From Lederbergia panacisoli (lineage in GTDB: Bacteria > Bacillota > Bacilli > Bacillales > Bacillaceae_C), in assembly GCF_024626525.1 (NCBI RefSeq), contig NZ_JANJGU010000005.1, positions 1 through 64,000 on the forward strand: DNA of 64,000 bases, read 5' to 3'. The first letter of the stretch is position 1. Every line of letters starts with the position of its first letter. The notes below the pieces were generated by a model. It was given only the letters and a program-made list of their open reading frames with translations, made no database searches and was not told the origin of the DNA. The position numbers and the translations under genes are program-made. This document shows positions 53,298 to 62,441 of this stretch, one piece after another.

Positions 53298-53738
53298 TCA
53301 ATCAAAAATATAAGCAAGGGCTTTAATTGCTTGGTTGACTGTTTCTACTGTTGCATTCGCTTTCCTTGATAATTCTTTTAGGGGGTGGTGCAATTCTTCA
53401 GGGCGTATGAGAATTAATGGCTTCCCTAGTGAAACAGCGGAACTCGCATCCATAGCGGTATTCCATTGTTTATACTTTTCACCAAATAACGCAATAACTA
53501 AATCGGCCTTTTGCATGAGCACTTGTGTACGCAAATTATTAAAGCTTGAAGCTGCAGCATCACGGAAAATCGCATTAGGTTGTTCACCTAGTATTTCTTC
53601 ACCTATAGCATCAGAACGATCATGATCTTCCATTGGTCCGACAAAATCAATAGGAAGCTGCAATGCTTTTGCCTTTTCTTTTATTTCTTCACGCCAGCTA
53701 CTGTGAATTTCACCTGCTAAATAGACGGTTAACCTCAT
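53298..53738 (-). CDS. ytoQ: YtoQ family protein
   Basis: A 146-residue protein of the YtoQ family, related to the nucleoside 2-deoxyribosyltransferase fold (MRLTVYLAGEIHSSWREEI at the start, ADLVIALFGEKYKQWNTAMDASSAVSLGKPLILI in the middle). The substrate is unknown. The ATG follows TAGGAGGG. Its 3' end meets the edge of the 51-bp array, so the array may form part of the 3' untranslated region. Confidence 0.88.
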   Translation of the reverse strand: MRLTVYLAGEIHSSWREEIKEKAKALQLPIDFVGPMEDHDRSDAIGEEILGEQPNAIFRDAAASSFNNLRTQVLMQKADLVIALFGEKYKQWNTAMDASSAVSLGKPLILIRPEELHHPLKELSRKANATVETVNQAIKALAYIFD

Positions 53739-53876
53739 AATTGATCCCTCCTATATGTATTAAAAGTATTGTATCATTAATTTCCATTACTTTCTTTGTC
53801 CTTGCACGGGGTTGTCAAGCTGTTTTTAAGAGTAGTATGATAGACATGTGAGTTAAGTAGTATAGGAGGAAAGATC

Positions 53877-54386
53877 ATGAAAAAAATTATGGCAAGTACA
53901 GTGATCTTGTTAGGAGTTTTGATCATTGCCGCTTGTGGGAAAACGATAGAAGAAGAAAAAGTAAAAGCTGAGGAAAACGTTGAAAAGGCTTTTCAAACTA
54001 AGTCTGAAAATGCAAACGAAGAAATTCAGTCCATTAAGTTCAATCTACCATCAGGATTTACAATAAAAGATGAATCACCTAATAATATTATTTTGGAAAA
54101 AGGAGATCATCCTTATATCCTTTTTTATAACCCTAACGAAGATCTAAAAAGTAATGCCCTTTATGATGGTGTCGTCGAGCATGCCAATAAGGTAATTACG
54201 AATAAAACATTTGCGGATGAAGAACGCTTTGGTTACTTAGTAATCAATGAAATGGATAAAGATATATATGAGGTTACCGCAGGTATTGGCGGATTTAAGG
54301 CGACTTCTGAATCAGACTTAAAAACTTTGGCAGCTGACGCGGAACTATTGATGGAAATCGTTAATTCTACCTCTTTTAAGGAATAA
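53877..54386 (+). CDS. putative lipoprotein, unknown function
   Basis: A 169-residue exported protein. The signal peptide (MKKIMASTVILLGVLIIAAC) ends in the lipobox IAAC with the lipidated Cys at position 20. A charged linker (EEEKVKAEENVEKAF) is followed by a globular domain with no motif I recognise. The ATG follows TAGGAGG. It has its own terminator. Confidence 0.8.
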   Translation: MKKIMASTVILLGVLIIAACGKTIEEEKVKAEENVEKAFQTKSENANEEIQSIKFNLPSGFTIKDESPNNIILEKGDHPYILFYNPNEDLKSNALYDGVVEHANKVITNKTFADEERFGYLVINEMDKDIYEVTAGIGGFKATSESDLKTLAADAELLMEIVNSTSFKE

Positions 54387-54417
54387 AATAGACGGAGCGA
54401 ATCCGTCTATTTTTTTA
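54386..54417 (+). terminator. lipoprotein gene terminator
   Basis: AATAGACGGA / TCCGTCTATT with a 5-base loop followed by a T run. Confidence 0.9.
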
Positions 54418-54428
54418 TCCTTTTTTTA

Positions 54429-54476
54429 AAAAATGACTTGAAACACAACTAACGTTTTGTTTCAAGTCATTTTATT
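54429..54476. terminator. second strong hairpin after the lipoprotein gene
   Basis: AAAATGACTTGAAACA pairs with TGTTTCAAGTCATTTT across a 12-base loop. It follows the first terminator by only 12 bases and may be a backup terminator for either strand. Confidence 0.55.
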
Positions 54477-54583
54477 CCATACTATCGGCCTTGCTGTGAT
54501 AAACTTAATCAAATCGGAATATATAAGGAAGCTCTGCTGGATCAAACCCGGCCAAATGTTAATCAACACAGGAGGGAAAAAGA

Positions 54584-54895
54584 ATGGATAAATTACAATC
54601 TGTTGAACAATTTGAAGCATTAAAAAATGAAGAACGAACAATCTTTATGTTTTCTGCCGACTGGTGTGGTGACTGTAAATTCATCGAACCATTTTTACCA
54701 AGACTCGAAGCGGATTATCCTGAATATACGTTTATCGAGGTAGACCGCGATCAATTTATTGATTTATGCGGCGAGCTCAATATTTTTGGTATTCCAAGTT
54801 TTATTGCCTATCATAATGGTGAGGAAGCAGGCCGTTTCGTGAGCAAAGACCGTAAGACTTTGGAAGAGATTGAGGAATTTATAAACGGGCTGTAA
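54584..54895 (+). CDS. ytpP: thioredoxin-like protein YtpP
   Basis: A 103-residue thioredoxin-fold protein. The active-site motif is SADWCGDCKFIEP near residue 24 (CGDC instead of CGPC), and the cis-Pro is in FGIPSFIAY near 66. The YtpP group has been linked to bacillithiol-dependent redox and thiol-disulfide exchange. The ATG follows AGGAGGG. Confidence 0.92.
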   Translation: MDKLQSVEQFEALKNEERTIFMFSADWCGDCKFIEPFLPRLEADYPEYTFIEVDRDQFIDLCGELNIFGIPSFIAYHNGEEAGRFVSKDRKTLEEIEEFINGL

Positions 54896-54917
54896 CTTCT
54901 GTTGATAAATAATATTG

Positions 54918-54947
54918 AAAACCTCTACAATTTTGTGGAGGTTTTTT
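54918..54947 (+). terminator. ytpP terminator
   Basis: AAAACCTCTACA / TGTGGAGGTTTTTT with a short loop, just after ytpP. Confidence 0.88.
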
Positions 54948-55036
54948 GCAATAAATTCTTACACGAACTTTGAGACTCCGAATACTTTCGTGTAAAATGA
55001 AGGATAGTTTATTTAAGCCCAAGGAGGGGTGAATGG

Positions 55037-55843
55037 ATGAAAATGGATGAAAAAAAATTAAGAAGAGAATTGGAGAAAAGGCTTGAAAAACAAGGCCGCT
55101 CTTTTACATATGATCGCGGGAAAGAAACACTTCGGATTGAAAATGATGAAACAGGAAAAGGGATTGATGTTGCTCTTTCCGGAATCGTTGCGAAGTGGCA
55201 TGAACAGAAAGACAAAGCGATTGATGAAGTTGTTTATTATGTCGAAGAAGCATTAAATGTGATGGGGAAAGAGCAAACCTTGGCAGGAAGTGAAAAGAAA
55301 ATATACCCTGTCATTCGCTCTACTTCTTTTCCACTTGAAACAAGTGATGCTATTCCGTTTATGACGGATGACCATACAGCTGAAACGAGAATCTATTATG
55401 CACTTGATCTTGGTAATACATATCGAATGTTGGATGATAAATTGATTGAAAAAGAAGGACTGGATCCACAAAAAATTCGAGAAATGGCGCGTTTTAATGT
55501 CAGGTCATTATCTACTCAAATGAAAAAAGATTCACTTGCCGGAAATGACTTTTTTTTCCTAAATTCGAATGATGGTTATGATGCAAGTAGAATCCTAAAT
55601 GAAAAGTTCCTTCAAGAAAAAGCTGAAACGATAGAAGGAGATATGATAGTGGCCGTCCCTCACCAAGATGTACTGATTATTGGGGATATCCGCAACGGAA
55701 CAGGTTACGATATTCTTGCCGAATTAACGATGAGCTTTTTTACCTCGGGGACAGTTCCCATTACAGCACTTTCATTTATATATGAAAACGGAAAATTGGA
55801 ACCAATCTTTGTTTTAGCGAAGGATCATAAAAAAGAAGACTGA
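55037..55843 (+). CDS. ytpQ: DUF1444 family protein YtpQ
   Basis: A 268-residue soluble protein of the YtpQ/DUF1444 family ([19 protein letters not shown] at the start, [11 protein letters not shown] and [31 protein letters not shown] in the middle). The function is unknown. The ATG at 55037 follows AAGGAGGGGTG. ytpR follows after 14 bases, so the pair is probably one operon. Confidence 0.88.
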   Translation: MKMDEKKLRRELEKRLEKQGRSFTYDRGKETLRIENDETGKGIDVALSGIVAKWHEQKDKAIDEVVYYVEEALNVMGKEQTLAGSEKKIYPVIRSTSFPLETSDAIPFMTDDHTAETRIYYALDLGNTYRMLDDKLIEKEGLDPQKIREMARFNVRSLSTQMKKDSLAGNDFFFLNSNDGYDASRILNEKFLQEKAETIEGDMIVAVPHQDVLIIGDIRNGTGYDILAELTMSFFTSGTVPITALSFIYENGKLEPIFVLAKDHKKED

Positions 55844-55857
55844 AAGGGGAAGGCAAC

Positions 55858-56460
55858 ATGAATGTATTTTATAATTTTGAAGGTGTAGGCGATTGTTTAC
55901 TAATTAATTTGGGAGATATCGAGCATAGAACGTTTGAGCGTAAAGGGGATGTTGCTCGTATATATGATGAAAAAACTAATAAAACGGGCGGATTTAATGT
56001 GTTTAATGCTTCACAATATGTTCAAATAGAGGCAAAAGGTAAGGTAGAGTTAAACGAAGAAATCGTTGGAAAAATTAATGAGGCCCTAACTAAAAACGGA
56101 TTTGAAGGAAAGCTGGATCCCGATTTTTCTCCCAAATTCGTTGTCGGATTTGTTAAAGAAAAAGAAAAGCATCCAAATGCAGACAAGCTTAGTGTTTGTA
56201 AAGTGGATATCGGAACGGAAGAACTTCAAATCGTTTGTGGTGCGCCTAACGTTGATACTGGACAAAAAGTTGTCGTAGCTAAAGTGGGTGCGGTCATGCC
56301 TAGTGGAATGATTATTAAAGATGCAGAACTGCGTGGAGTGCCATCCAGTGGGATGATTTGTTCAGCAAGAGAATTGCAACTTCCTAATGCACCGCAGGAA
56401 AAAGGGATTCTAGTTTTGGAAGACGAAAAGTATGAGGTAGGACAGGAATTTAAAAACTAA
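55858..56460 (+). CDS. ytpR: tRNA-binding domain protein YtpR
   Basis: A 200-residue protein with an N-terminal DUF4479-type region and a C-terminal OB-fold tRNA-binding domain ([15 protein letters not shown] then [24 protein letters not shown]), as in the N-terminus of PheT and in EMAP II. Its target RNA is unknown. The ATG follows AAGGGGAAGG. Second gene of the ytpQR pair. Confidence 0.92.
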   Translation: MNVFYNFEGVGDCLLINLGDIEHRTFERKGDVARIYDEKTNKTGGFNVFNASQYVQIEAKGKVELNEEIVGKINEALTKNGFEGKLDPDFSPKFVVGFVKEKEKHPNADKLSVCKVDIGTEELQIVCGAPNVDTGQKVVVAKVGAVMPSGMIIKDAELRGVPSSGMICSARELQLPNAPQEKGILVLEDEKYEVGQEFKN

Positions 56461-56480
56461 ATCATTAATAATATGTAAAT

Positions 56481-56514
56481 CCATCAAACCTAATAGGGGC
56501 GATGGCTTTTTTTT
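56481..56514 (+). terminator. ytpQR terminator
   Basis: CCATC / GATGG with an inner CCT/AGG pair and nine T following. Confidence 0.65.
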
Positions 56515-56573
56515 ATGTTTAATTTAGATTCTATCAAGGAAGAGTATAAATAGAATCATATAGGAGGATGCAT

Positions 56574-58031
56574 ATGGAAAAATACAATGAGTTAAATAAA
56601 CAGTTTATATCTGGTGTATGGCGAGATGGAAAGAGTAAAACCAAATATGAGGATATGAATCCATATAATCAGGAAGTGATCACTACCATTCAAATGGCTG
56701 ATTATAATGATATAGATGAGGCTTACACATCTGCCAAAAATGCACAAAAAAGTTGGGAAAAAGTCAATGCATTTGAAAAAGCGGATATTATGGAAAAAGC
56801 AGTACAAATTATGAAAAATCGCCGTAATGAATTGGTAGAGCTGCTTATGAAAGAGTCAGGATCTTCTTTCGTAAAAGCAAATGTAGAAGTAGACTTCTGT
56901 ATTTCCATAACGCGAGAAGCAGCAAGCTATCCAATGCGTATGGGCGGGGAAATGGTTCCATCACTTGTCCCAGGAAAAGAAAATCGTCTGTTTAGAAGAC
57001 CTTTGGGCGTGCTAGGTGTCATTAGTCCTTTTAACTTTCCAATGTATCTTTCAATGCGTTCTGTTGCACCCGCGTTAGCTGCAGGGAATGGGGTTGTTCT
57101 CAAGCCCGATGAACAAACGGCGATGTCGGGAGGAACGATTATCGGTAAAATATTTGAAGAGGCAGGTCTTCCGAAAGGATTATTTAATGTAGTAATGGCT
57201 TCGATAGAAGAAGTGGGAGACGGATTTGTTGATCACCCCATTCCCCGAATGATTTCCTTTACAGGCTCTACACCTGTAGGAAAACACATTGGAGAGTTAT
57301 GCGGGAAAAATATAAAGAAGGTTGCATTGGAGCTAGGCGGAAATAATGCAATGATAGTATTGGAAGATGCAGATTTGGATAAGGCAGTTCATTCGGCTAT
57401 TTTCGGAAAGTTTATGCATAATGGCCAAATTTGTATGGCAATCAATCGTATAATTGTTCATGAAAAAATCCACGATGAATTTTTAGAAAAGTTTGTGGAA
57501 ATGGCTAAAAAAATACCTGTTGGTGATCCGACGAATAAGGAAAATTTAATAGGACCACTTATAAATGCAGGTGCTGTTGAACGTATACTTGGTGAAATAG
57601 AAAAAGCGAAACAAGAAGGAGCAAAAGTAGTTCATGAAGGGAAAGTGGAAGGAAGCATCATGCATCCAACAATTTTAACATCGAGTTCAAACAATGTAGC
57701 AACTGCTAAAAATGAAATGTTTGGTCCCGTTGCAACAGTTATTCCATTTAAAACAGAAGAAGAAGCCATTGAAATTGCAAATGATACACAGTACGGATTA
57801 AGTGGAGCAGTGCATGCCGGTACAATTGAAAAAGGAGTTCAAGTGGCTTTGAAATTGGAAACTGGAATGGTGCATGTAAACGATCAAAGTGTTAATGATG
57901 AACCGCTGATAGCATTTGGCGGTGAAAAGCAATCAGGTATAGGCAGATTTGGAGGAAGATGGTCACTCGATGAATTTACAACCTATCAATGGATCTCCAC
58001 TCAAGATACTACACGTGAATATCCGTTTTAG
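56574..58031 (+). CDS. aldehyde dehydrogenase, aromatic/vanillin type
   Basis: NAD(P)-dependent aldehyde dehydrogenase of 485 residues. The nucleotide site is ISFTGSTPVGKHIG near residue 225, the catalytic Glu is in VALELGGNNAMIVL near 250 and the catalytic Cys in HNGQICMAINR near 284. It most resembles the benzaldehyde/vanillin dehydrogenase group (YfmT-like), so an aromatic aldehyde is the likely substrate, but this is a homology guess. The ATG at 56574 follows TAGGAGG. It is monocistronic. Confidence 0.88.
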   Translation: MEKYNELNKQFISGVWRDGKSKTKYEDMNPYNQEVITTIQMADYNDIDEAYTSAKNAQKSWEKVNAFEKADIMEKAVQIMKNRRNELVELLMKESGSSFVKANVEVDFCISITREAASYPMRMGGEMVPSLVPGKENRLFRRPLGVLGVISPFNFPMYLSMRSVAPALAAGNGVVLKPDEQTAMSGGTIIGKIFEEAGLPKGLFNVVMASIEEVGDGFVDHPIPRMISFTGSTPVGKHIGELCGKNIKKVALELGGNNAMIVLEDADLDKAVHSAIFGKFMHNGQICMAINRIIVHEKIHDEFLEKFVEMAKKIPVGDPTNKENLIGPLINAGAVERILGEIEKAKQEGAKVVHEGKVEGSIMHPTILTSSSNNVATAKNEMFGPVATVIPFKTEEEAIEIANDTQYGLSGAVHAGTIEKGVQVALKLETGMVHVNDQSVNDEPLIAFGGEKQSGIGRFGGRWSLDEFTTYQWISTQDTTREYPF

Positions 58032-58035
58032 CATG

Positions 58036-58072
58036 AAAAAAGATGGGACAATTTTTTGTTCCCATCTTTTTT
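58036..58072 (+). terminator. aldehyde dehydrogenase gene terminator
   Basis: AAAAAAGATGGGA / TCCCATCTTTTTT with an 11-base loop. Confidence 0.9.
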
Positions 58073-58178
58073 AGGTTGTGCAAAATCATTTTTTCTGGGA
58101 TAATTCTCATACTGCAGAATACATAAATTTTAGTAGAATTATGTAGGAGAAAATAAGATAAAAAGGCAGGGGAACAAA

Positions 58179-58598
58179 ATGTACAAAAGAATATTACTTG
58201 CAGCTGATGGTTCCGAAAACTCTATTCGTGCAGCTGAGGAAGCAGTTAAAATTGCATCTATTTCGGAAGACTCCGTCGTAGAAATCGTCTTCGTCATGGA
58301 CTTTTCGAGAGCGTCAAGTGACATACTCCAAAGCAAGGATGCTGAAACATTGGAGTTTGAACGTCGAAAAAAACTCTTGCCAATCGAGGAAATGTTTAAT
58401 CAAGCGAATGTATCACATAAAATGACATTGCTCCATGGTGATCCAGGTCCAGTCATTGTTGAATATGTAAATAAGCAATCATGTGATATGGTTGTGATGG
58501 GCACTCGGGGTTTAAATACACTTCAAGAAATGGTACTTGGCAGTGTCAGTCATAAAGTAGCGAAAGATGCAAAATGTCCGGTTATGATAGTAAAGTAA
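58179..58598 (+). CDS. universal stress protein UspA family
   Basis: Single-domain Usp of 139 residues. It starts MYKRILLAADGSENS and ends with the ATP-binding signature MGTRGLNTLQEMVLGSVSHKV (G-x2-G-x9-G-S), so it is of the nucleotide-binding kind. The role is stress survival of an undefined type. The ribosome site is AAGGCAGGGG. Confidence 0.92.
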   Translation: MYKRILLAADGSENSIRAAEEAVKIASISEDSVVEIVFVMDFSRASSDILQSKDAETLEFERRKKLLPIEEMFNQANVSHKMTLLHGDPGPVIVEYVNKQSCDMVVMGTRGLNTLQEMVLGSVSHKVAKDAKCPVMIVK

Positions 58599-58626
58599 TT
58601 ATATAAAAAATAGAAATAAACGTAAC

Positions 58627-58659
58627 TAGGGTATGAAATCGGCAGGATTTTATACCCTA
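58627..58659. terminator. terminator between UspA and serine hydrolase genes
   Basis: TAGGGTATGAAATC pairs with GATTTTATACCCTA with one mismatch and a 5-base loop, between convergent genes, followed by TATTTTT. Confidence 0.7.
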
Positions 58660-58704
58660 TATTTTTACCTATTAAATAAGTTGAACGCTGTTTCATGATT
58701 TCTT

Positions 58705-59619
58705 TTATTCAAAGAAAAATTTTTTAAATAAATCCATAGGAAGAAATGTATGATTGAATAATTCGCTAGTGAATACGATAACAAATTCAAATGCAGGATT
58801 AATGATGATAAAATTACCTCCATATCCCATTGCGAAATAGATGGAGGAACTAAGTCGCGCATCCTCTAGAACCCACCAATGATAGGCATATGAGCCGATC
58901 CAATCATAACCCTCATATTTCTTTGAAGTAGATGCTTCAATCCAATCTTTAGAGACGATTTGTTTATTTTTCCAAACCCCATTTTGTAACATTAAAATGC
59001 CAGTTTTTAATAAATCCTTTGATATTAAGGACAAACCAAAGCCACCAATTCCAATCCCTTTGGAATCCTGGTGTAGGCGATAATCAGTAATTTCCAACGG
59101 TTTAAAAAGTTTTTCGAATGCATATTTTTCTAATGTCATATTGGATGCTTTTTGGATAATTGCGCTTAATAGGTGAGAGCAGCCTGAATTATAGGACATG
59201 ATTTCACCAGGTGCAGTGACCAATTCTTTCTCCAATACAAATTGAACCCAATTATTACTATTAATCATCGGGAAAGGTCGTCCGCCCCAATCGCCGAATT
59301 CTTCCCATTTGAATCCCGGCGTCATCGTCAGCAAGTGTTCGATCGTAATTTGTTTCTTAATGTCGTCTTCAAGATCAGGGAAGTAAGGGAAAATCGGCGT
59401 TTGTACGCTTTTAATTAATCCTTCATCAATCGCAATTCCAACCAAAATAGAAACAAAACTCTTTGTCACAGAATTCACCTTATGCAATTTATTTTCCATT
59501 TTCCGATTTTTATAATATTGGAAAATAGTTTCGCCTTTATGATGAATTAGACAGGAGTTAATTTTTTCTTTTTGAATTTCTTTTTCAAGAAAACTAAAGT
59601 TTTTGGAAGGTATCTCCAT
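58705..59619 (-). CDS. serine hydrolase, beta-lactamase/class C fold
   Basis: A 304-residue protein of the beta-lactamase-related penicillin-binding-like group. The SxxK motif is SVTKSF near residue 50, the YxN-type motif is YNSG near 142 and a third motif is probably in YAMGYGGNFI near 270. There is no signal peptide, so it acts inside the cell or is an esterase or peptidase, not a secreted beta-lactamase. The ATG follows AAGGAGG. Confidence 0.85.
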   Translation of the reverse strand: MEIPSKNFSFLEKEIQKEKINSCLIHHKGETIFQYYKNRKMENKLHKVNSVTKSFVSILVGIAIDEGLIKSVQTPIFPYFPDLEDDIKKQITIEHLLTMTPGFKWEEFGDWGGRPFPMINSNNWVQFVLEKELVTAPGEIMSYNSGCSHLLSAIIQKASNMTLEKYAFEKLFKPLEITDYRLHQDSKGIGIGGFGLSLISKDLLKTGILMLQNGVWKNKQIVSKDWIEASTSKKYEGYDWIGSYAYHWWVLEDARLSSSIYFAMGYGGNFIIINPAFEFVIVFTSELFNHTFLPMDLFKKFFFE

Positions 59620-59736
59620 GTTTCCTCCTTAGTAAAACAAAAAAATTACCAATTTTTTAAAGGCATCATCTATAATTATATTAATTAAATATTGCTAATA
59701 CAATGAATTAAAATTGTAAAGAAGGGTGGAAATATA

Positions 59737-59895
59737 TTGGGAGATAATGGATACTTTGTTGGTTGGGGGACACTGACATTAATAAACGCAGGATTAGCTC
59801 AAGCGAAAAATAGAAGTGGATTTAATTGGTTTTTACTTTCAATTATTCTTGGTCCGGTTGCTACATTTTTACTTGTAGTTCTGGAAAAAAAATAA
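59737..59895 (+). CDS. small membrane protein, 52 residues
   Basis: Open frame with TTG start after GAAGGGTGG. The protein has two hydrophobic stretches, GYFVGWGTLTLINAGLA and WFLLSIILGPVATFLLVVL, joined by the charged AQAKNRSGFN and ending EKK. This layout is familiar from short unannotated Bacillaceae membrane proteins, but I know no function. It ends 20 bases before the next start and could head the accessory operon. Confidence 0.7.
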   Translation: MGDNGYFVGWGTLTLINAGLAQAKNRSGFNWFLLSIILGPVATFLLVVLEKK

Positions 59896-59915
59896 ACACA
59901 AAGGGAGTTGGGGAA

Positions 59916-60407
59916 ATGACAATCGAACAGAAAAATGATGGCGCTCTTACTTCAAAAGAATCGTTCCGAGCAATTGGATTTAAATGGGAAGGAACATTTG
60001 CTGAAGCAGGTGAAGGGGGAATTCGTAAAATTCAAATGGAGTTGATAAATAGGTTGAATGAGATACCTCGAATTGTGAATCCAGATATTTTGCTTGGTCT
60101 TTCTTATCATGCAACTCTCGGAGGCAACGGCTTTACGCATTATGCTGCAGTTGAAGTCGATAATGTGGATGAAATTCCTTCAGGCATGGTCAGCATAGCT
60201 GTCCCAACTTTGACATATGCAACATGCGAACATCGGAAGGGACAAAATATAAAACGTTCCTATGATAATGTTTATGAGTGGATTCTAAAGGAAGGATTAA
60301 AAGAGAATAATGTGGACCATTTAACACATTTTGAAAAATACCCGATGACTCAAGATCCATATTCGACCGATCCTGAATTCACGATTATGATCCCAGTGAA
60401 GAGGTGA
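59916..60407 (+). CDS. GyrI-like/effector-binding domain protein
   Basis: A 163-residue stand-alone effector-binding domain of the GyrI/SOUL/AraC-effector type. The pattern includes FKWEGTFAEAGEGGIRKIQ, LLGLSYHATLGG and the FTHYAAVEVDNVDEIPSGMVSIAVP segment, and near the end YSTDPEFTIMIPV. No DNA-binding domain is attached. Such proteins bind hydrophobic drugs or dyes and may act as sinks or hydrolases. The ATG at 59916 follows AAGGGAG; the longer frame from 59826 is out of frame with the small membrane gene and overlaps it. A Nudix gene follows 4 bases later. Confidence 0.8.
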   Translation: MTIEQKNDGALTSKESFRAIGFKWEGTFAEAGEGGIRKIQMELINRLNEIPRIVNPDILLGLSYHATLGGNGFTHYAAVEVDNVDEIPSGMVSIAVPTLTYATCEHRKGQNIKRSYDNVYEWILKEGLKENNVDHLTHFEKYPMTQDPYSTDPEFTIMIPVKR

Positions 60408-60411
60408 AATT

Positions 60412-60921
60412 ATGCATTCAACATACGTAAACTGGAATGGAAAAGTCAAATTAACTTGGAACACTAGCTCTGTTCTTCCGGAACGGAACTTAATTACGAG
60501 TGTGCATGGTTTCTGTTTTTATAATAGCAAATTATTAATGATCGATTTGAATGATAGAGGCTGGGATTTTCCAGGCGGACATATTGAAGTAGAGGAAACG
60601 CCAGAAGAGTGTTTTAAGCGTGAGGCAATGGAGGAAGGGTATGTAGAAGGAGATTGTCACTTTTTAGGTTATATTGAGGTGAATCATCAGGAGAATATTA
60701 ATTGGAATGATAGCAGCCCTTATCCAGAAGTAGGCTATCAAGTGTTTTATCGAATGGATATTCAAAAGCTTCATCCTTTTGCGGGAGAATATGAATCTTC
60801 CAAGAGAATATTTATTGCTCCTAATAAAGTGCCTGAGTATTATGATGGGTGGAATGGAGTACACGAAGGAATTTTGAAGGAAGCTAAGCGAGGTTTAGTG
60901 ATGAATGAATATCAGGACTGA
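60412..60921 (+). CDS. Nudix hydrolase
   Basis: A 169-residue Nudix enzyme. The Nudix box GGHIEVEETPEECFKREAMEEGYV lies near residues 55-78, with Gly in place of the usual Thr/Gly pair at the end but with REAMEE intact. The NERNLITSVHGFCF-like start is typical of NUDIX of unknown substrate. It lies 4 bases after the effector-binding gene and overlaps the GNAT gene by 17 bases, so the three are translationally coupled. Confidence 0.87.
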   Translation: MHSTYVNWNGKVKLTWNTSSVLPERNLITSVHGFCFYNSKLLMIDLNDRGWDFPGGHIEVEETPEECFKREAMEEGYVEGDCHFLGYIEVNHQENINWNDSSPYPEVGYQVFYRMDIQKLHPFAGEYESSKRIFIAPNKVPEYYDGWNGVHEGILKEAKRGLVMNEYQD

Positions 60922-61417
60922 AACATCCAATGACTTTAAAGCTATTTATGATTTGAATTATGAGGCGTTTGGCAACCGTGATAACGAGTCAAAATTAGTA
61001 GAGCGGATTCGGGAATCTTCTGGCTTTATTCCCGAGCTTTCAATTGTAGCTGAAACAAATGGAGAAATCGTTGGCCATATTTTGCTAAGTAAAGCAAATG
61101 TTATAGATGGAGAAGATATTACCGAAGTAATTGTTCTCGCTCCCGTAGCTGTAAAACCAAGCTTTCAAAAAAGAGGAATCGGAAGTCGATTAATTCTTGA
61201 AGGATTAAAAATAGTGAAAGAATTAGGTTATGGACTCGTATTATTGATTGGGCATCCTTCCTATTATCCGAATTTTGGGTTTAAGCCAGCTCGGCAATAT
61301 GGAATAGAATTGCATCAATTTAATGTGCCGGATGATGTTTTTATGGTGTGTGAAGTCAAACCGGGGGAACTTTCTCTTGTTAAAGGGGAGTTAAGGTACC
61401 CGCCAGCATTTTTTTAA
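60905..61417 (+). CDS. GNAT N-acetyltransferase, YhbS-like
   Basis: A 170-residue GNAT acetyltransferase. The acetyl-CoA motif is VKPSFQKRGIGSRLILEGL near residue 80 (Q/RxxGxG/A), and the C-terminal LIGHPSYYPNFGFKPA segment identifies the YhbS-like subgroup. The acceptor is unknown. It starts within the Nudix gene and ends 15 bases before the kinase gene. Confidence 0.9.
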   Translation: MNIRTETSNDFKAIYDLNYEAFGNRDNESKLVERIRESSGFIPELSIVAETNGEIVGHILLSKANVIDGEDITEVIVLAPVAVKPSFQKRGIGSRLILEGLKIVKELGYGLVLLIGHPSYYPNFGFKPARQYGIELHQFNVPDDVFMVCEVKPGELSLVKGELRYPPAFF

Positions 61418-61432
61418 AAGAGGGATTCTATA

Positions 61433-62377
61433 GTGAATGATAAAATAAATGACATTCTTAATAGAGTATTAGATAAAGATATAAGAGGTCTTAGCTTAGA
61501 ATCAGAAGGATTTCAAAATATCGTTGCTACGTTTAATATAGATGGCAATTATTATGTTGCACGGTTAAGCAATAAGAAAAAAGAATGGATTGAAGCTGAG
61601 ATTAAATGGTTGAATTATTTGCAAGACAATGGGATTCGTCTTGCAGCACCTGTTCAGTTTAATGGCTTGGATAAAATAATTGAAGTCGCCATGAATCAAG
61701 AAAGTTATTTGCTTACTTTTTTCCAACATACTTGTGGACAGCCGGTAAATGTATTGGATAGTACTGAATGGAATGGTGAATTCTTTTATCGGTGGGGGCG
61801 GACGATCGGATCCTTACATTATATTTCTGCATCTTCACTCGATCGGCCAAAAGGTTCGGCAAATTTCCATTCCGAGGAAAATTGGCTGAATGAATGTAAG
61901 GAATATTTAGAAAACCAGCTCAATAAATTTCCAAAGACCGCCAATAACTTTGGACTTATACATAATGATCTTCACCAAGGGAATTTTCATATCACACAAG
62001 GTGAGATTGTTCTTTTTGACTTTGATGATTGTGGATATCAATTTTTGGCCCAAGATTTAGCTGTTTCAGTCTATCATTCCTTATGGACAGGAACTTCTTT
62101 TCATCCCGAGTGGGAGGACTTTCCTAATTATTTTCTAACTCATTTTTTAGAAGGTTATCTTTCTGAACGACGACTTACAGAAGATATGTACGAACAGCTT
62201 TTAATTCTTTTGCAAATGAGAGAGCTGTTTTTATACAATTTATTCAAGGAAAAATGGCATCCGGAATCGATGCAAGATTGGCAATTAGAAAAACTTCAAG
62301 AATTAGAACGTCATTTGAGGGAGAAACGAATTCCGTATGAGCGGGAACTGAAGAAAGTAAAACATTATTTTATATAA
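61433..62377 (+). CDS. aminoglycoside phosphotransferase-like kinase
   Basis: A 314-residue APH/homoserine-kinase-fold protein. The catalytic loop is LIHNDLHQGNFHI near residue 180 and the Mg motif is VLFDFDDCGYQFLAQDLA near 199. The N-lobe includes GFQNIVATFNIDGNYYVARLSN. The acceptor may be an antibiotic, a sugar or a small metabolite; aminoglycoside resistance is not shown. GTG start after AGAGGGATT. Last gene of the accessory operon. Confidence 0.87.
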   Translation: MNDKINDILNRVLDKDIRGLSLESEGFQNIVATFNIDGNYYVARLSNKKKEWIEAEIKWLNYLQDNGIRLAAPVQFNGLDKIIEVAMNQESYLLTFFQHTCGQPVNVLDSTEWNGEFFYRWGRTIGSLHYISASSLDRPKGSANFHSEENWLNECKEYLENQLNKFPKTANNFGLIHNDLHQGNFHITQGEIVLFDFDDCGYQFLAQDLAVSVYHSLWTGTSFHPEWEDFPNYFLTHFLEGYLSERRLTEDMYEQLLILLQMRELFLYNLFKEKWHPESMQDWQLEKLQELERHLREKRIPYERELKKVKHYFI

Positions 62378-62401
62378 AAGGTATATGGATTGAAAACATC
62401 T

Positions 62402-62437
62402 AAAAACCCCTTTCTCAAACTAGAGATAGGGGATTTT
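62402..62437. terminator. terminator between APH-like and DinB genes
   Basis: AAAACCCC-TTTCTC with GAGATA-GGGGATTTT forms a stem between convergent genes, with A and T runs on both sides. Confidence 0.8.
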
Positions 62438-62441
62438 GATG

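Noticed and set aside
58705-59619. Secreted beta-lactamase (resistance gene)
   Set aside because: The SxxK and YxN motifs are present, but there is no signal peptide and the third motif is atypical, so resistance is not supported.
61433-62377. True aminoglycoside resistance kinase
   Set aside because: Only the general APH fold motifs are visible; the fold is shared by homoserine, choline and many unknown kinases.
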